Positions 27,426 to 36,018 of a DNA stretch of 64,000 bases are shown here, in pieces (the stretch's first letter is position 1; every line of letters starts with the position of its first letter). A program made the position numbers and the translations under genes. Under the pieces are notes generated by a model. It worked only from the letters and a program-made list of their open reading frames with translations, did not search any database and was not told the origin of the DNA. Source of the stretch: Comamonas sp. NLF-1-9 (GTDB lineage: Bacteria; Pseudomonadota; Gammaproteobacteria; Burkholderiales; Burkholderiaceae_C); contig NZ_CP078069.1 of assembly GCF_019195435.1 (NCBI RefSeq), forward strand, positions 1,860,001-1,924,000. Direction: 5' to 3'.

Positions 27426-28582
27426 TGCAGATGCGCCTGGCGCTGCTGGCGCTGGTGCTGGCGGGCTGCGCCTTTGCACCCGCGCCGCCGCCCCTGCCTG
27501 CGCCGCCCGCACGCCTGCAATTGATCGGCGTGGTGGAGCTGCCCACTGGCACTGAATTCGGCGGCACCACGGTAGGCGGGCTCTCGGGCATTGCCTACAG
27601 CGCCGCGCGCGACGAATACCTGCTGATCAGCGACGACCGCGGCAACGACGGGCCGGCGCGCGTCTACCGCGCCCGGATGGACATTGGCAAGGCGCCGCTC
27701 GCGCCGCCGCGTCTCACCGGCGTGCTGCACCCGCGCCATGCGGGCGACGCGCCGTTTGCGCCCTGGTGGCGCCCCGAAAACGGCGTGGACCGGCCCGACG
27801 CCGAAGCCCTGCGCTGGCTGCCCGGCAGCGAGGCCTACGTCTGGAGCAGCGAGGGCGATTTTGCCCGGGGCTTTGGCCCGCGCGTGCGCATCAACCGGCT
27901 CGACGGCAGCTACCTGCGCGAGCTCGCGCTGCCCGCGGCGCTGCAACCGGTCAAGGGCGAACAGGGCGCACGCGGCAACGGCGCGCTCGAAGGCCTGGCG
28001 CTCACACCCGACGGGCGCACGCTGTGGCTGGCAATGGAGTTGCCGCTCCAGCAGGACGGGCCCGCGCCCACGCCCCGGGACGCGGGCGCGCCGGTGCGCA
28101 TCACCGCGCTGGAGCTGGCCAGCGGCCGGCCGCTGCGCCAGATCGCCTATCCGCTGGAGCGCGTGCCGTTGCCGCGCCGCCTGCCCGGCCCGCAGCTCAA
28201 CGGCGTGAGCGAAATCCTGATGGAGGACGCGCACCACATGCTGGTGCTCGAGCGCTCCTACAGCGCGGGCGCGGGCTTTGGCGCGCGCCTGTACCGCATC
28301 GACACGCGAGACGGCAGCGACACCCTGGCCCTGGACGCACTCACGCCCGGCGGCGCCTGGCGCCCCGTGGCCAAGCAGTTGATCGCGGACCTGGGCACGC
28401 TGGTGCCAGAGCTGGACAACATCGAAGGCATGGACTGGGGGGCGCGCCTGGCCGATGGCGGCTGCACGCTCGTCTTCGTCTCGGACAACAACTTCAACCC
28501 GGCGCAGACCACGCAGTTCATCGCCACGCGCTACCTTGGCCCGCCCGGCGGCAGCGGCCATTGCCCGGAGCCGGCGCGGTGA
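27425..28582 (+). CDS. Lipoprotein with phytase-like esterase domain (PF13449 type)
   Basis: 385 residues from ATG 27425. A lipoprotein signal with lipobox LAGC is near residue 15 and a proline-rich linker follows. The rest is a beta-propeller-like 'esterase-like activity of phytase' domain (GGLSGIAYSAARDEYLLISDDRG, ALEGLALTPDGRTLWLAME, DNIEGMDWG, LVFVSDNNF). Family members are secreted or outer-membrane attached; real substrates are mostly unknown and phytase activity should not be assumed. It overlaps radC and the Smr gene by 1-4 bp, so the three are probably one transcript. Confidence 0.85.
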   Translation: MQMRLALLALVLAGCAFAPAPPPLPAPPARLQLIGVVELPTGTEFGGTTVGGLSGIAYSAARDEYLLISDDRGNDGPARVYRARMDIGKAPLAPPRLTGVLHPRHAGDAPFAPWWRPENGVDRPDAEALRWLPGSEAYVWSSEGDFARGFGPRVRINRLDGSYLRELALPAALQPVKGEQGARGNGALEGLALTPDGRTLWLAMELPLQQDGPAPTPRDAGAPVRITALELASGRPLRQIAYPLERVPLPRRLPGPQLNGVSEILMEDAHHMLVLERSYSAGAGFGARLYRIDTRDGSDTLALDALTPGGAWRPVAKQLIADLGTLVPELDNIEGMDWGARLADGGCTLVFVSDNNFNPAQTTQFIATRYLGPPGGSGHCPEPAR

Positions 28583-29241
28583 AGGGGCTGCGCGCGCACT
28601 CGCTGGGCGAGCTCGGCCTGCTGCGCCGCGCGCTGCAGCACGCGCGCGAGCAGGAGGCGGCGCGCCAGCGCGCCCAGGAGCAGGCGCGCCAGCAGGCCTG
28701 GGCCGCGCAGCATTTGTTTGAAGCCGCGGTCGGCAAGGTCAAGCCGCTCAAGAGCGGCGCAGAGCGCCACTGGAGCGCGCCGCCCGCGCCCGAGCCCAGG
28801 CCCCTGCAGCGCGAGAAGGACGAGCGCCAGGTGCTGCAGGAGTCGCTGAGCGACGAGTTCGACGTCTCCACGCTGCTGGACGTGGACGACCAGATGAGTT
28901 TTCGCCGCCCCGGCATAGGCCTGGACGTGACGCGCAAGCTGCGCGCCGGCCACTGGAGCCTGCAAGGCCAGCTCGATCTGCACGGTCTGCGCCAGGGCGA
29001 AGCGCGCGAGGCGCTGGGCATGTTCATCCGCCTGTCGCACCGCGCGGGGCTGCGCTGCGTGCGCGTAATCCACGGCAAGGGCCTGGGCTCGCCCGGCAAG
29101 ACCCCGGTGCTCAAGGGCCGGGTGCAGGCCTGGCTCGCGCAAAAGCGCGAAGTGCTGGCCTTCGTGCAGGCGCGGCCGGCCGAAGGCGGCGCCGGAGCGC
29201 TGGTGGTGCTGCTGCAGCCCAATCGAAAAAAATATGGATGA
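28579..29241 (+). CDS. Smr-domain protein (putative nuclease)
   Basis: 220 residues from GTG 28579 (GTGA overlap with the previous stop). The N-terminal part is Arg/Gln/Ala-rich and helical. The Smr domain occupies the C-terminal ~95 residues with LDLHGLRQGEAREAL and VRVIHGKGLGS. Free-standing Smr proteins of this type (YdaL/SmrB-like) are nucleases; SmrB acts on mRNA at collided ribosomes and others nick DNA. Which applies is not decidable. The stop codon is at the edge of an interspersed repeat copy. Confidence 0.88.
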   Translation: MKGLRAHSLGELGLLRRALQHAREQEAARQRAQEQARQQAWAAQHLFEAAVGKVKPLKSGAERHWSAPPAPEPRPLQREKDERQVLQESLSDEFDVSTLLDVDDQMSFRRPGIGLDVTRKLRAGHWSLQGQLDLHGLRQGEAREALGMFIRLSHRAGLRCVRVIHGKGLGSPGKTPVLKGRVQAWLAQKREVLAFVQARPAEGGAGALVVLLQPNRKKYG

Positions 29242-29286
29242 AATCCGGCTCCAGCCCTTGCTGCACCTGCGCGAGCAGCTATCTTT
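29239..29286 (+). repeat. Interspersed repeat between the Smr and EamA genes
   Basis: GAAATCCGGCTCCAGC...CGCGAGCAGCTATCTTTT. It holds the 3' junction of two convergent genes: the Smr stop TGA lies at its left edge, and the EamA stop TAG (minus strand) is the TAG of its GATAGCT end. Confidence 0.7.
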
Positions 29287-29713
29287 TCAGTGAGAGCACC
29301 AGCACCCCGGACGCAACCAGGGCAATGCCGGCCCAGTCGCGCAGCGCCGGTCGCTCCCCGAGGAAGAGCAGCGCAAACAGCGCCACCAGCACCACGCTGA
29401 ACTTGTCCACCGGCGCGACCTTCGAGGCGTCGCCCAGTTGCAGCGCCCGGAAGTAGCAGACCCAGGAAGCGCCCGTGGCCAGCGCCGAGAGCACCAGGAA
29501 GAGCCAGCTCTTGCCCGGCAGCGCCAGCGGGTTGCTCCACTGGCCGGTAGCCAGCACGAAGGCGCTGAGCACCAGCAGCACCACCACGGTGCGCACCCAG
29601 GTGGCCAGGTCTGCGTTGATGCCGCTCACCCCGAGCTTGGCGAAGATGGCGGTGAGCGCGGCAAAGCCGGCCGAGGCCAGCGCCCAGTAAAACCACTGGC
29701 CCGAGCTGCTCAT
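29279..29713 (-). CDS. EamA-domain half-size DMT transporter
   Basis: 144 residues with five predicted TM helices and a single EamA domain (SAGFAALTAIFAKLGVSGIN, GASWVCYFRALQLGDASKVAPVDKFS, LGERPALRDWAGIALVASGVLVL). Most DMT family transporters carry two such domains, so this half-size form presumably dimerises. ATG 29713 overlaps the M48 stop (ATGA), so it is translated from the lemA-M48 transcript. Substrate unknown. Its stop codon lies in a repeat copy. Confidence 0.85.
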   Translation of the reverse strand: MSSSGQWFYWALASAGFAALTAIFAKLGVSGINADLATWVRTVVVLLVLSAFVLATGQWSNPLALPGKSWLFLVLSALATGASWVCYFRALQLGDASKVAPVDKFSVVLVALFALLFLGERPALRDWAGIALVASGVLVLSLKR

Positions 29714-30813
29714 CCGGCCTGCCTGCTGCGTGCAAACGGGTCGAACTGCGCGGCCAGCGGCAGCGCGCCGGCGGGCGCGGCCTGGCGCTGGGCGGGCGGC
29801 TCGGGCGCGGCCGGCAGCGGGCGCACCGGCAGCGGCGGCATGGGATGGCCGTAGATGGCGCGCACCCGGTCCTTGAGCGGCGGGTGGCTGTCCAGGCGCT
29901 GCATCCAGCGGCGCTCGTCGGGCGCCTGCACCAGCAGCAGATGCTGCAGCGCGGGGTGCGCCAGGCCGCCGTAGTCCTGCATCAGCGAGCGCCGGCCGCG
30001 CTCGGCCTGCGCGCGCTGCGTCATCACCTTGCGCAGCACCTGGCCCAGGCCGTCGCGCGAGCGCGTCCACTGCACCGCGCGCGCGTCCGCCAGGTGCTCG
30101 CGCTGGCGCGACACCGCCGCCTTCAGCAGGCGCCCGGCCAGCCAGCCGGCGCTGCCCGCGAGCATGATGGCGCTGCCAAACCACCAGGCCAGGCCGCCGC
30201 GGTCGCGCACCGTGTCGCCAAAGTGGTAGATCAGCTCCAGCCCGTAGACCATGCCGATGAGCTGCATGTTCAGCCGCGTGTCGCCCTCGTGCAGATGGCT
30301 GAGTTCGTGCGCCACCATGCCTTGCAGTTCTTCACGGTCGAGATAGTCCAGTGCGCCCTGGCTGACGGCGACGACCGCGTCGCTCGCGTCCCAGCCGGCG
30401 GCAAAAGCGTTGATGGCGTCGGCGCGCGGCATCACCATGACCTGCGGGCGCGGCATCTGGGCGGCGACGCACAGCTCGTCGACCACGTTGCACAGGCGCT
30501 GCTCGGCATGCGAGACACCTGGGCGCGCCTCGCGCGCGCCGATGCGCCGGGCGAGCTTGAGGCCGCCGCCGCGCAGGTTGGAGGTTTCAATCCACCAGCC
30601 GCCCAGCACCAGCATCAGCGACACGCCCACGTTGGTGACCAGAAAACCTGCGGGAAACGGCAGGTGCACGGGCAGCATCCAGGCCATGAGCACCCAGGCC
30701 AGCGCCAGCGCCAGGTGCACGCCCAGCAACAGCAACCCCAGCGCCAGCGCAAACGCCAGCAGCAGGCGGCGCGTCTGCGCGCGCGCGGCGTCTTGCCGGT
30801 CCCAGAACTTCAT
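29710..30813 (-). CDS. M48-family membrane metallopeptidase (HtpX-like)
   Basis: 367-residue inner-membrane zinc protease. TM helices lie at about 18-46 and 54-75, the zinc-binding helix HELSH is at residues 169-173, and the third ligand region is REHLADARAV. Two further hydrophobic segments (about 205-230) follow, and the tail is Pro/Ala-rich. Bacterial HtpX homologues remove misfolded membrane proteins. Partnering with lemA just upstream is a frequent arrangement of unclear meaning. Confidence 0.88.
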   Translation of the reverse strand: MKFWDRQDAARAQTRRLLLAFALALGLLLLGVHLALALAWVLMAWMLPVHLPFPAGFLVTNVGVSLMLVLGGWWIETSNLRGGGLKLARRIGAREARPGVSHAEQRLCNVVDELCVAAQMPRPQVMVMPRADAINAFAAGWDASDAVVAVSQGALDYLDREELQGMVAHELSHLHEGDTRLNMQLIGMVYGLELIYHFGDTVRDRGGLAWWFGSAIMLAGSAGWLAGRLLKAAVSRQREHLADARAVQWTRSRDGLGQVLRKVMTQRAQAERGRRSLMQDYGGLAHPALQHLLLVQAPDERRWMQRLDSHPPLKDRVRAIYGHPMPPLPVRPLPAAPEPPAQRQAAPAGALPLAAQFDPFARSRQAG

Positions 30814-30837
30814 GGCGCGTGGCGGTGCTCGGCGCGC

Positions 30838-31431
30838 CTAGAACTGCACCCGCGGCACCTCGCGCTCGGCCGGCCCCTGGGTCGAGCGCAGCATGGGCGC
30901 GGTGCCAAATCCGAACAGGCGCGCGACGATGAGCGCGGGAAATTGCCGGGCCGCGTCGTTGAATTCCAGCGCCTGGTCGTTGTAGGCCTGGCGCGCAAAG
31001 CCGATGCGGTTTTCGGTGCTGGTCAGCTCTTCGGAGAGCTCGCGCATCGTGGCGTCCGCCTTGAGCTCGGGGTAGTTTTCCGTCAGCACCATCAGCCGCC
31101 CCAGGCTGCCGCCAAGCAGCCCTTCGGCCTGGGCCAGCGCCCCGATGCGCGCCGCGTCGCCGGGTGCGGCACGCGCCGCGTCGGCCGCGCCCATGGCCTG
31201 CGCGCGCGCCTGGATCACCGCTTGCAGCGTCGAAGCCTCGTGCTTGAGGTAGCCGCGCGCTACCTCCACCAGATTGGGCACGAGGTCGTGGCGGCGCTTG
31301 AGCTGCACGTCGATCTGCCCGAAGGCGTTGGCTATGCGGTTTCGCAGCACCACCAGCCGGTTGTAGGCGGCCACCGCCCAGACCAAGACCACCGCCAGCA
31401 GCGCCAGCATTGCCCATCCCGTCTGCGTCAT
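30838..31431 (-). CDS. lemA: LemA family protein
   Basis: 197 residues. One N-terminal TM helix (about 6-24) is followed by the conserved NRLVVLRNRIANAFGQIDVQLKRRHDLVPNLVEVARGY motif and a helical bundle including LTENYPELKAD and ENRIGFARQAYNDQALEFN. LemA proteins sit in the envelope with no established biochemical role. It is first in a lemA-M48-EamA operon, 24 bp from the M48 gene. Confidence 0.93.
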   Translation of the reverse strand: MTQTGWAMLALLAVVLVWAVAAYNRLVVLRNRIANAFGQIDVQLKRRHDLVPNLVEVARGYLKHEASTLQAVIQARAQAMGAADAARAAPGDAARIGALAQAEGLLGGSLGRLMVLTENYPELKADATMRELSEELTSTENRIGFARQAYNDQALEFNDAARQFPALIVARLFGFGTAPMLRSTQGPAEREVPRVQF

Positions 31432-31518
31432 CGCGTCCTCCTGGCCGTGTGTTGTTGTCGCGGTGCGCCGCGCGGGGGCCTGTCAAGTGCCGGCCCCGGC
31501 GCGCGCGCCGCGCCATTG

Positions 31519-31770
31519 TCACTCAGGCGCAGCGTCCGTGGGCAGAAAACCGGGGCGGGTTTGCATGCTCGCGTCCCAGCGCGCATTGGGCGCGCCGCTG
31601 CCGGCAAAGCGCTGCTTGCGCGAGTTCGATCGCCACACGCCGCCGGGCCAGTTCAGGCGTGGCTCGGTGCAATACCAGAACCAGCGCCCGTCGGCGTCCT
31701 GCGCCAGCCAGTTCCAGCCTTCGCCCTCGGGCGCGTCGGCCCAGTCGGGCGCTGCATGCGCATCTGCCAT
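31519..31770 (-). CDS. Small tryptophan-rich hypothetical protein
   Basis: 83 residues from ATG 31770 (GTG 31782 is an alternative). Rich in tryptophan and acidic residues, with the pattern EGEGWNWLAQDADGRWFWY and WPGGVWRSN. No signal peptide or TM segment. It lies between lemA and the large permease on the same strand and is separated from lemA by 87 bp. I do not recognise a characterised family, but the codon usage and composition look like a real gene. Confidence 0.6.
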   Translation of the reverse strand: MADAHAAPDWADAPEGEGWNWLAQDADGRWFWYCTEPRLNWPGGVWRSNSRKQRFAGSGAPNARWDASMQTRPGFLPTDAAPE

Positions 31771-31794
31771 CGTCTGTTTCACCCTTCATCCCGC

Positions 31795-34347
31795 CTACAG
31801 CGCGGCCGCGCGCAGGGTTTGCACCACCGGGCGGCGCAACACCTCGCGCAGCCCCCACCAGCCCGCCAGCCAGGCCAGCAGCGCACCGGCCACGGCGCCG
31901 GCCAGCGGTATCCAGGGCGGCGCGGTCCAGGCAAAGTCGAACACCTTGAACGCCAGCAGCGCGCCCAGCAGCATGGCCACCGCGCTGGCCAGCAGCCCGG
32001 CGAGCAGGCCCACGCCGAGCAATTCGGCGCGCTGCACCTGGCGCAGCAGGCGCGCGCGCGCACCCAGCGCCCGCATGATGGCAAATTCCCTTGTCCTTGC
32101 TTCGCGTGTGGCCGTCACCGCGGCAAACAGCACCAGCAGTCCAGCCGCGAGCGTGAAGGCAAACAGGAACTCCACCGCGCGCACCACCTGCGCCAGCACC
32201 GCCTGCACCTGCGCCAGCGCCGCGCTCATGTCCACGTTGGTGACGTTGGGAAAGCGGCGCACCAGCGCGTTGTCAAAGCCCGCCACGTCCGGCGCGCGGT
32301 AGGCGGCCAGGTAGGTGATGGGCAGCTCGGGCATGGCCGCCAGCGGGTAGAGCACGAAGAAGTTGGCGCGCATCGTCGCCCAGTCCACCTTGCGCACGCT
32401 GGTGATGCGCACCTCGCTGTCCATGCCGGCTATGTCAAAGCGCAGCAGGTCGCCCAGCTTCAGGCCCAGGGTCTTGGCAATGCCCTCTTCCACGCTGACC
32501 GCGCCCGCCTCGCCCGGCGTCCAGCGCCCCGCGACGATGGGGTTGTGCGCCGGCGGCTCGCTCGTGTGCGAGAGGTTGAATTCGCGCTCCACCAGCCCGC
32601 GGGCGCGCTCGTCGGCATAGTCGGCGGCGCTCACCGGCCGGCTGTTGATGGCCGCCAGCCGACCGCGAAACATCGGGTACCAGTCGTAGCGCTGCACGCC
32701 GGCCTCGGCCAGCACGGCGCGAAAGTCTGCCGCCTGGTCGGGCTGGATGTTGATGACGAAGCGGTCGGGCGCATCGGCGGGCGTGGCCTGCTGCCAACTG
32801 GCGATCAGGTCGGTGCGCAGCAGCACCAGCAGCACCAGCGCCAGCAGCCCCACGGCCAGGCTGCTGACCTGCACCACCGCATAGGCCGGGCGCGCGGCGA
32901 TCTGGCGCGTGGCCAGCACCAGCCAGCGCGGCGCGCGGCCCTCGTGCACCGCAAGGCGCAAGGCCCCCACCGCCAGCCAGGCGAGCAGCGCAAACAGCAG
33001 CACCGCGCCGGCAAAACCGCCGACCGCGATCAGCCCCAGGCGCCAGTCGCGGCTGACGATGAGCAAGAGCGCGGCAAACCCCGCCACGCCCAGCAGCAGC
33101 ACCGCGGCCGAAGCCGGCTTGATCGCGCCCACGTCGCGGCGTATCACGCGCAGCGGCGGCACGCGCGCCAGTTGCAGCACCGGCGGCAGGCCAAAGGCGG
33201 CCAGCAGTGTCAGCCCCACGCCCAGACCCAGCAGCGCCGGCCAGGCGCTGGCCGGCGGCAGGCCCGCGGGCACCAGTGCGCCGAGCAGCCAGACGAAGAC
33301 CCAGTGCACGCCCCAGCCCAGCGCCACGCCGGCAGCACTTGCCAGCACGCCGGCGAGCGCGAACTCCAGCACGTATGCGCCGGCGATGCGCCGCTGCGCC
33401 AGACCGAGTACGCGCAGCAGCGCCGCGCCGTCCAGGTGCTGGGCGGCAAAGGCGCGCGCGGCCAGCGCCACCGCCACGGCCGCCAGCAGCGCCGCCAGCA
33501 AGGCCACCAGGTTCAGAAACTGCTGCGCGCGCTCCAGCGTCTGGCGCATCTCGGGGCGCCCGCTGGCAAGCGTCTCCACGCGCACCCCGCGCACGCCGGC
33601 GGCCTTTGCCTGCTGCTCGGCCCAGGCGGCGTAGCGCACGGCGGCGCGCGGCGCGCCGGCCACCGCATAGCGCCAGGTGATGCGGCTCGCGGGCTGGACC
33701 AGGGCCGTGGCCGGCAGGTCTGCGGCGTTCATCAGCACGCGCGGCGCAAAACTCATGAAGCCGCTGCCGCGGTCGGGCTCCAGCGTGATGACGCGCGCAA
33801 TCATGAGGCGCGCCTCGCCCAGCCACAGCCCATCGCCCACGGCCAGTTCCAGCGCGCCCAGCAGCGGCGCGTCGACCCAGACCTCGCCGGGTGCGGGAAT
33901 GTCGGCGGTCGGCTGGCCGGGCTGCTGCGTGTCGGGCGCGGTCTGCATCTGGCCGCGCAAGGGGTAGCCGGCCTGCACGCTCTTGAGCGCCACCAGGCGG
34001 CTGGCGCCGCCCTGGGCGTCGTCGGCGCGCGCCATGGTCGGAAAGCTCAGCGTCTGCACGCCCGCAAGCCCCAAGGCCTGCGCCTCGCGCACGAAGGCCT
34101 CGGGCGTGGCCTGGTCGCTCACGATCACCGCGTCGCCGCCGAGCAGCTGCACTGCGTCGCGCTGCAGGCTGCCTTGCAGCCGGTCGGCAAAGAATCCGAC
34201 GGCGCTGAGCGCGGCCACCGCCAGCAGCACGGCGAGCATCAGCAGGCGCAGCTCGCCCGCGCGCAGGTCGCGGCGCAGCGCGCGCCAGCCCAGCAGCAGG
34301 GCGCCGGGGGGACGGGCGTCGGCCCGGGAGGGGAAGTGGTGTGCCAT
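31795..34347 (-). CDS. FtsX-type ABC transporter permease (YbbP/LolE-like)
   Basis: 850-residue inner-membrane protein with about ten TM helices in the YbbP arrangement: one N-terminal TM (about 30-52), a large periplasmic MacB-like domain, an FtsX block of three TMs (about 245-360), a middle set (about 390-500), a second periplasmic domain (~520-700) and a final FtsX block (~730-850; AAVTATREARTREFAIMRALGARARLLRQVQRAE). ATG 34347 is used; GTG/ATG codons upstream to 34515 are less likely. The partner ATPase is not adjacent. Related systems export lipids, lipoproteins or lysophospholipases; substrate here unknown. Confidence 0.85.
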   Translation of the reverse strand: MAHHFPSRADARPPGALLLGWRALRRDLRAGELRLLMLAVLLAVAALSAVGFFADRLQGSLQRDAVQLLGGDAVIVSDQATPEAFVREAQALGLAGVQTLSFPTMARADDAQGGASRLVALKSVQAGYPLRGQMQTAPDTQQPGQPTADIPAPGEVWVDAPLLGALELAVGDGLWLGEARLMIARVITLEPDRGSGFMSFAPRVLMNAADLPATALVQPASRITWRYAVAGAPRAAVRYAAWAEQQAKAAGVRGVRVETLASGRPEMRQTLERAQQFLNLVALLAALLAAVAVALAARAFAAQHLDGAALLRVLGLAQRRIAGAYVLEFALAGVLASAAGVALGWGVHWVFVWLLGALVPAGLPPASAWPALLGLGVGLTLLAAFGLPPVLQLARVPPLRVIRRDVGAIKPASAAVLLLGVAGFAALLLIVSRDWRLGLIAVGGFAGAVLLFALLAWLAVGALRLAVHEGRAPRWLVLATRQIAARPAYAVVQVSSLAVGLLALVLLVLLRTDLIASWQQATPADAPDRFVINIQPDQAADFRAVLAEAGVQRYDWYPMFRGRLAAINSRPVSAADYADERARGLVEREFNLSHTSEPPAHNPIVAGRWTPGEAGAVSVEEGIAKTLGLKLGDLLRFDIAGMDSEVRITSVRKVDWATMRANFFVLYPLAAMPELPITYLAAYRAPDVAGFDNALVRRFPNVTNVDMSAALAQVQAVLAQVVRAVEFLFAFTLAAGLLVLFAAVTATREARTREFAIMRALGARARLLRQVQRAELLGVGLLAGLLASAVAMLLGALLAFKVFDFAWTAPPWIPLAGAVAGALLAWLAGWWGLREVLRRPVVQTLRAAAL

Positions 34348-34459
34348 GGCCGCGATTGTCCCCAATGCGCATCCGGTCATGCGGCCCCCCGGAGGGCTGT
34401 GGGAATATCCGCGCTGCCTTGTGCATCCAATGACGGGAATACCAACAGGAGGTCTGTCC

Positions 34460-35185
34460 ATGACGACACAAACGGTGCATCTGAAATCGAAAAACGAAGT
34501 CGCCCAAGGCACCAAGGCGTTTCACTTCGACAAACCCGCAGGGTTCACGTTTCGGCCCGGCCAGGCGCTGGACCTGATCCTGAGCAGCGCGGGCGCCGAC
34601 CCCAACAGCTCGGACGTGCGCCATGCGTTTTCCATCGTCAGCGCGCCGCACGAGGACGAGCTCGTGGTCACCACGCGCATGCGCGCGAGCAAGTTCAAGA
34701 ACGCGCTGGACGGCTTGCCTCTGGGCGCAGCCGTCGAGCTGGACGGGCCCTTTGGTTCGCTGACCCTGCACAAGAAGACAGAGCGCGCGGGCGTGCTGAT
34801 TGCGGGCGGCATAGGCGTGACGCCCTTCATGAGCATGCTGCGCCACGCGGCGCATGAAGGCAGTGCCCAGCCGCTGCGGCTGCTCTACTCCAACCGCCGG
34901 CCCGAGGACTGCGCCTTCCTGGACGAGCTGCAGCAGCTTGAGCGGCTAAACCCGCACTTCAAACTGCTGGCGACGATGACCGAGATGGAAAAATCCAGCC
35001 AGCCCTGGAGCGGCGCCACCGGCCTCGTCGACGCGGCCTTCATCCGCCGGGCGATCGAAGGCCTGCCCGCACCGGTGTTCTACGTCTCGGGCCCGCCCGC
35101 GATGGTGCAAGCCATGCGCGAAATGCTGGAGCAGGCCGGCGTGGACGAGGACGACGTGCGCAGCGAGGAGTTCTATGGCTACTGA
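34460..35185 (+). CDS. Ferredoxin-NADP reductase-type flavoprotein
   Basis: 241 residues. The FAD-binding beta-barrel has a non-canonical RxYS equivalent (VRHAFSIVSAP), then the NAD(P)H domain with GVLIAGGIGVTPFMSMLRH, LLYSNRRPEDCAFLDEL, FYVSGPPAMVQAM and C-terminal EEFYGY. It transfers electrons between NAD(P)H and a ferredoxin or flavin acceptor; no 2Fe-2S domain is fused. The RBS AGGAGG lies 8 nt before ATG 34460. It overlaps the downstream ECF sigma gene by 11 bp, which is unusual and implies joint expression. Confidence 0.88.
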   Translation: MTTQTVHLKSKNEVAQGTKAFHFDKPAGFTFRPGQALDLILSSAGADPNSSDVRHAFSIVSAPHEDELVVTTRMRASKFKNALDGLPLGAAVELDGPFGSLTLHKKTERAGVLIAGGIGVTPFMSMLRHAAHEGSAQPLRLLYSNRRPEDCAFLDELQQLERLNPHFKLLATMTEMEKSSQPWSGATGLVDAAFIRRAIEGLPAPVFYVSGPPAMVQAMREMLEQAGVDEDDVRSEEFYGY

Positions 35186-35909
35186 CTCCGCCGCAGTGCG
35201 CGCGCCGCAAGCGCCTGCGCCGTCCATCGCCGGCGCCGATGCCGGCGACGCGGAACTGGTTGCGCATGCGCTGGCCGGCCGACGCCACGCGTTTGAAGCC
35301 ATCATGCGCCGGCACAACCAGTTGCTGTTTCGCACCGCGCGCGCCATCCTCAAGAACGACGCCGAGGCCGAGGAGGTCGTGCAAGACGGCTACCTGCAGG
35401 CCTGGCGCGCGCTGGGCACGTTTCGTGCCGAGGCGCGCCTGTCCACCTGGCTGGTGCGCATCGTGGCCAATGCGGCGCTGGCGCGCCTGCGCCGAAGCCA
35501 CGGCCAGGTCATTCCGCTGGACGCGGCCATGCAGATCCCGGACGCCCAGGTGCAGGCGCACTTCACGGCCGATGCGGATCTGCAACCGGAAAGAACTGCC
35601 ATGCGAGAAGAATTGCGCCAGATCCTGGAAGAGCGCATAGACCGGCTACCCGACATCTACCGCGCCGTCTTCGTGCTGCGCGCGGTGCAGGAGCTCAGCG
35701 TGGCCGAAGTGGCGCACGCGCTGGGCCTGCCCGAGCCCACGGTGCGCACGCGCTTCTTTCGCGCGCGCAGCCTGCTGCGTGAAGGCCTGGCAAGCGAAAT
35801 CGACCTGACGCTGGGCCAGGCCTTCGCCTTTGACGGCGAGCGCTGCGACCGCCTCGTCGAGCACACGCTGCGCCGCGCCACGCACGAAGGGCTGATCACC
35901 GCAGCCTGA
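35175..35909 (+). CDS. ECF-type RNA polymerase sigma factor
   Basis: 244 residues. The sigma-2 region (about 45-110; LFRTARAILKNDAEAEEVVQDGYLQAWRAL, RLSTWLVRIVANAALARLRR) binds the -10 element and core. Sigma-4 (about 155-205; RLPDIYRAVFVLRAVQELSVAEVAHALGLPEPTVRTRFFRARSLL) binds -35. A C-terminal extension of ~35 residues ends in FDGERCDRLVEHTLRR. No anti-sigma gene is adjacent. It starts inside the flavin reductase gene, and its stop is 109 bp upstream of the five-gene oxidoreductase operon, which makes that operon a candidate target. Confidence 0.93.
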   Translation: MATDSAAVRAPQAPAPSIAGADAGDAELVAHALAGRRHAFEAIMRRHNQLLFRTARAILKNDAEAEEVVQDGYLQAWRALGTFRAEARLSTWLVRIVANAALARLRRSHGQVIPLDAAMQIPDAQVQAHFTADADLQPERTAMREELRQILEERIDRLPDIYRAVFVLRAVQELSVAEVAHALGLPEPTVRTRFFRARSLLREGLASEIDLTLGQAFAFDGERCDRLVEHTLRRATHEGLITAA

Positions 35910-36018
35910 GCGCGAGCCGCCGCACCCGTCCCACGGGCGACAAAGCGCCCTGCCTCTTGGCGCTACAAACCGCCTCTGGCATGCTGCGCCAACAATGCAG
36001 CCACGCAGGAGGCACAAG

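Noticed and set aside
29845..34857. 1670-codon open frame on the plus strand
   Set aside because: It is antisense to the M48, LemA and FtsX genes, is composed mostly of His/Gln/Arg/Ala, and reflects the high third-position GC of the real genes on the other strand.
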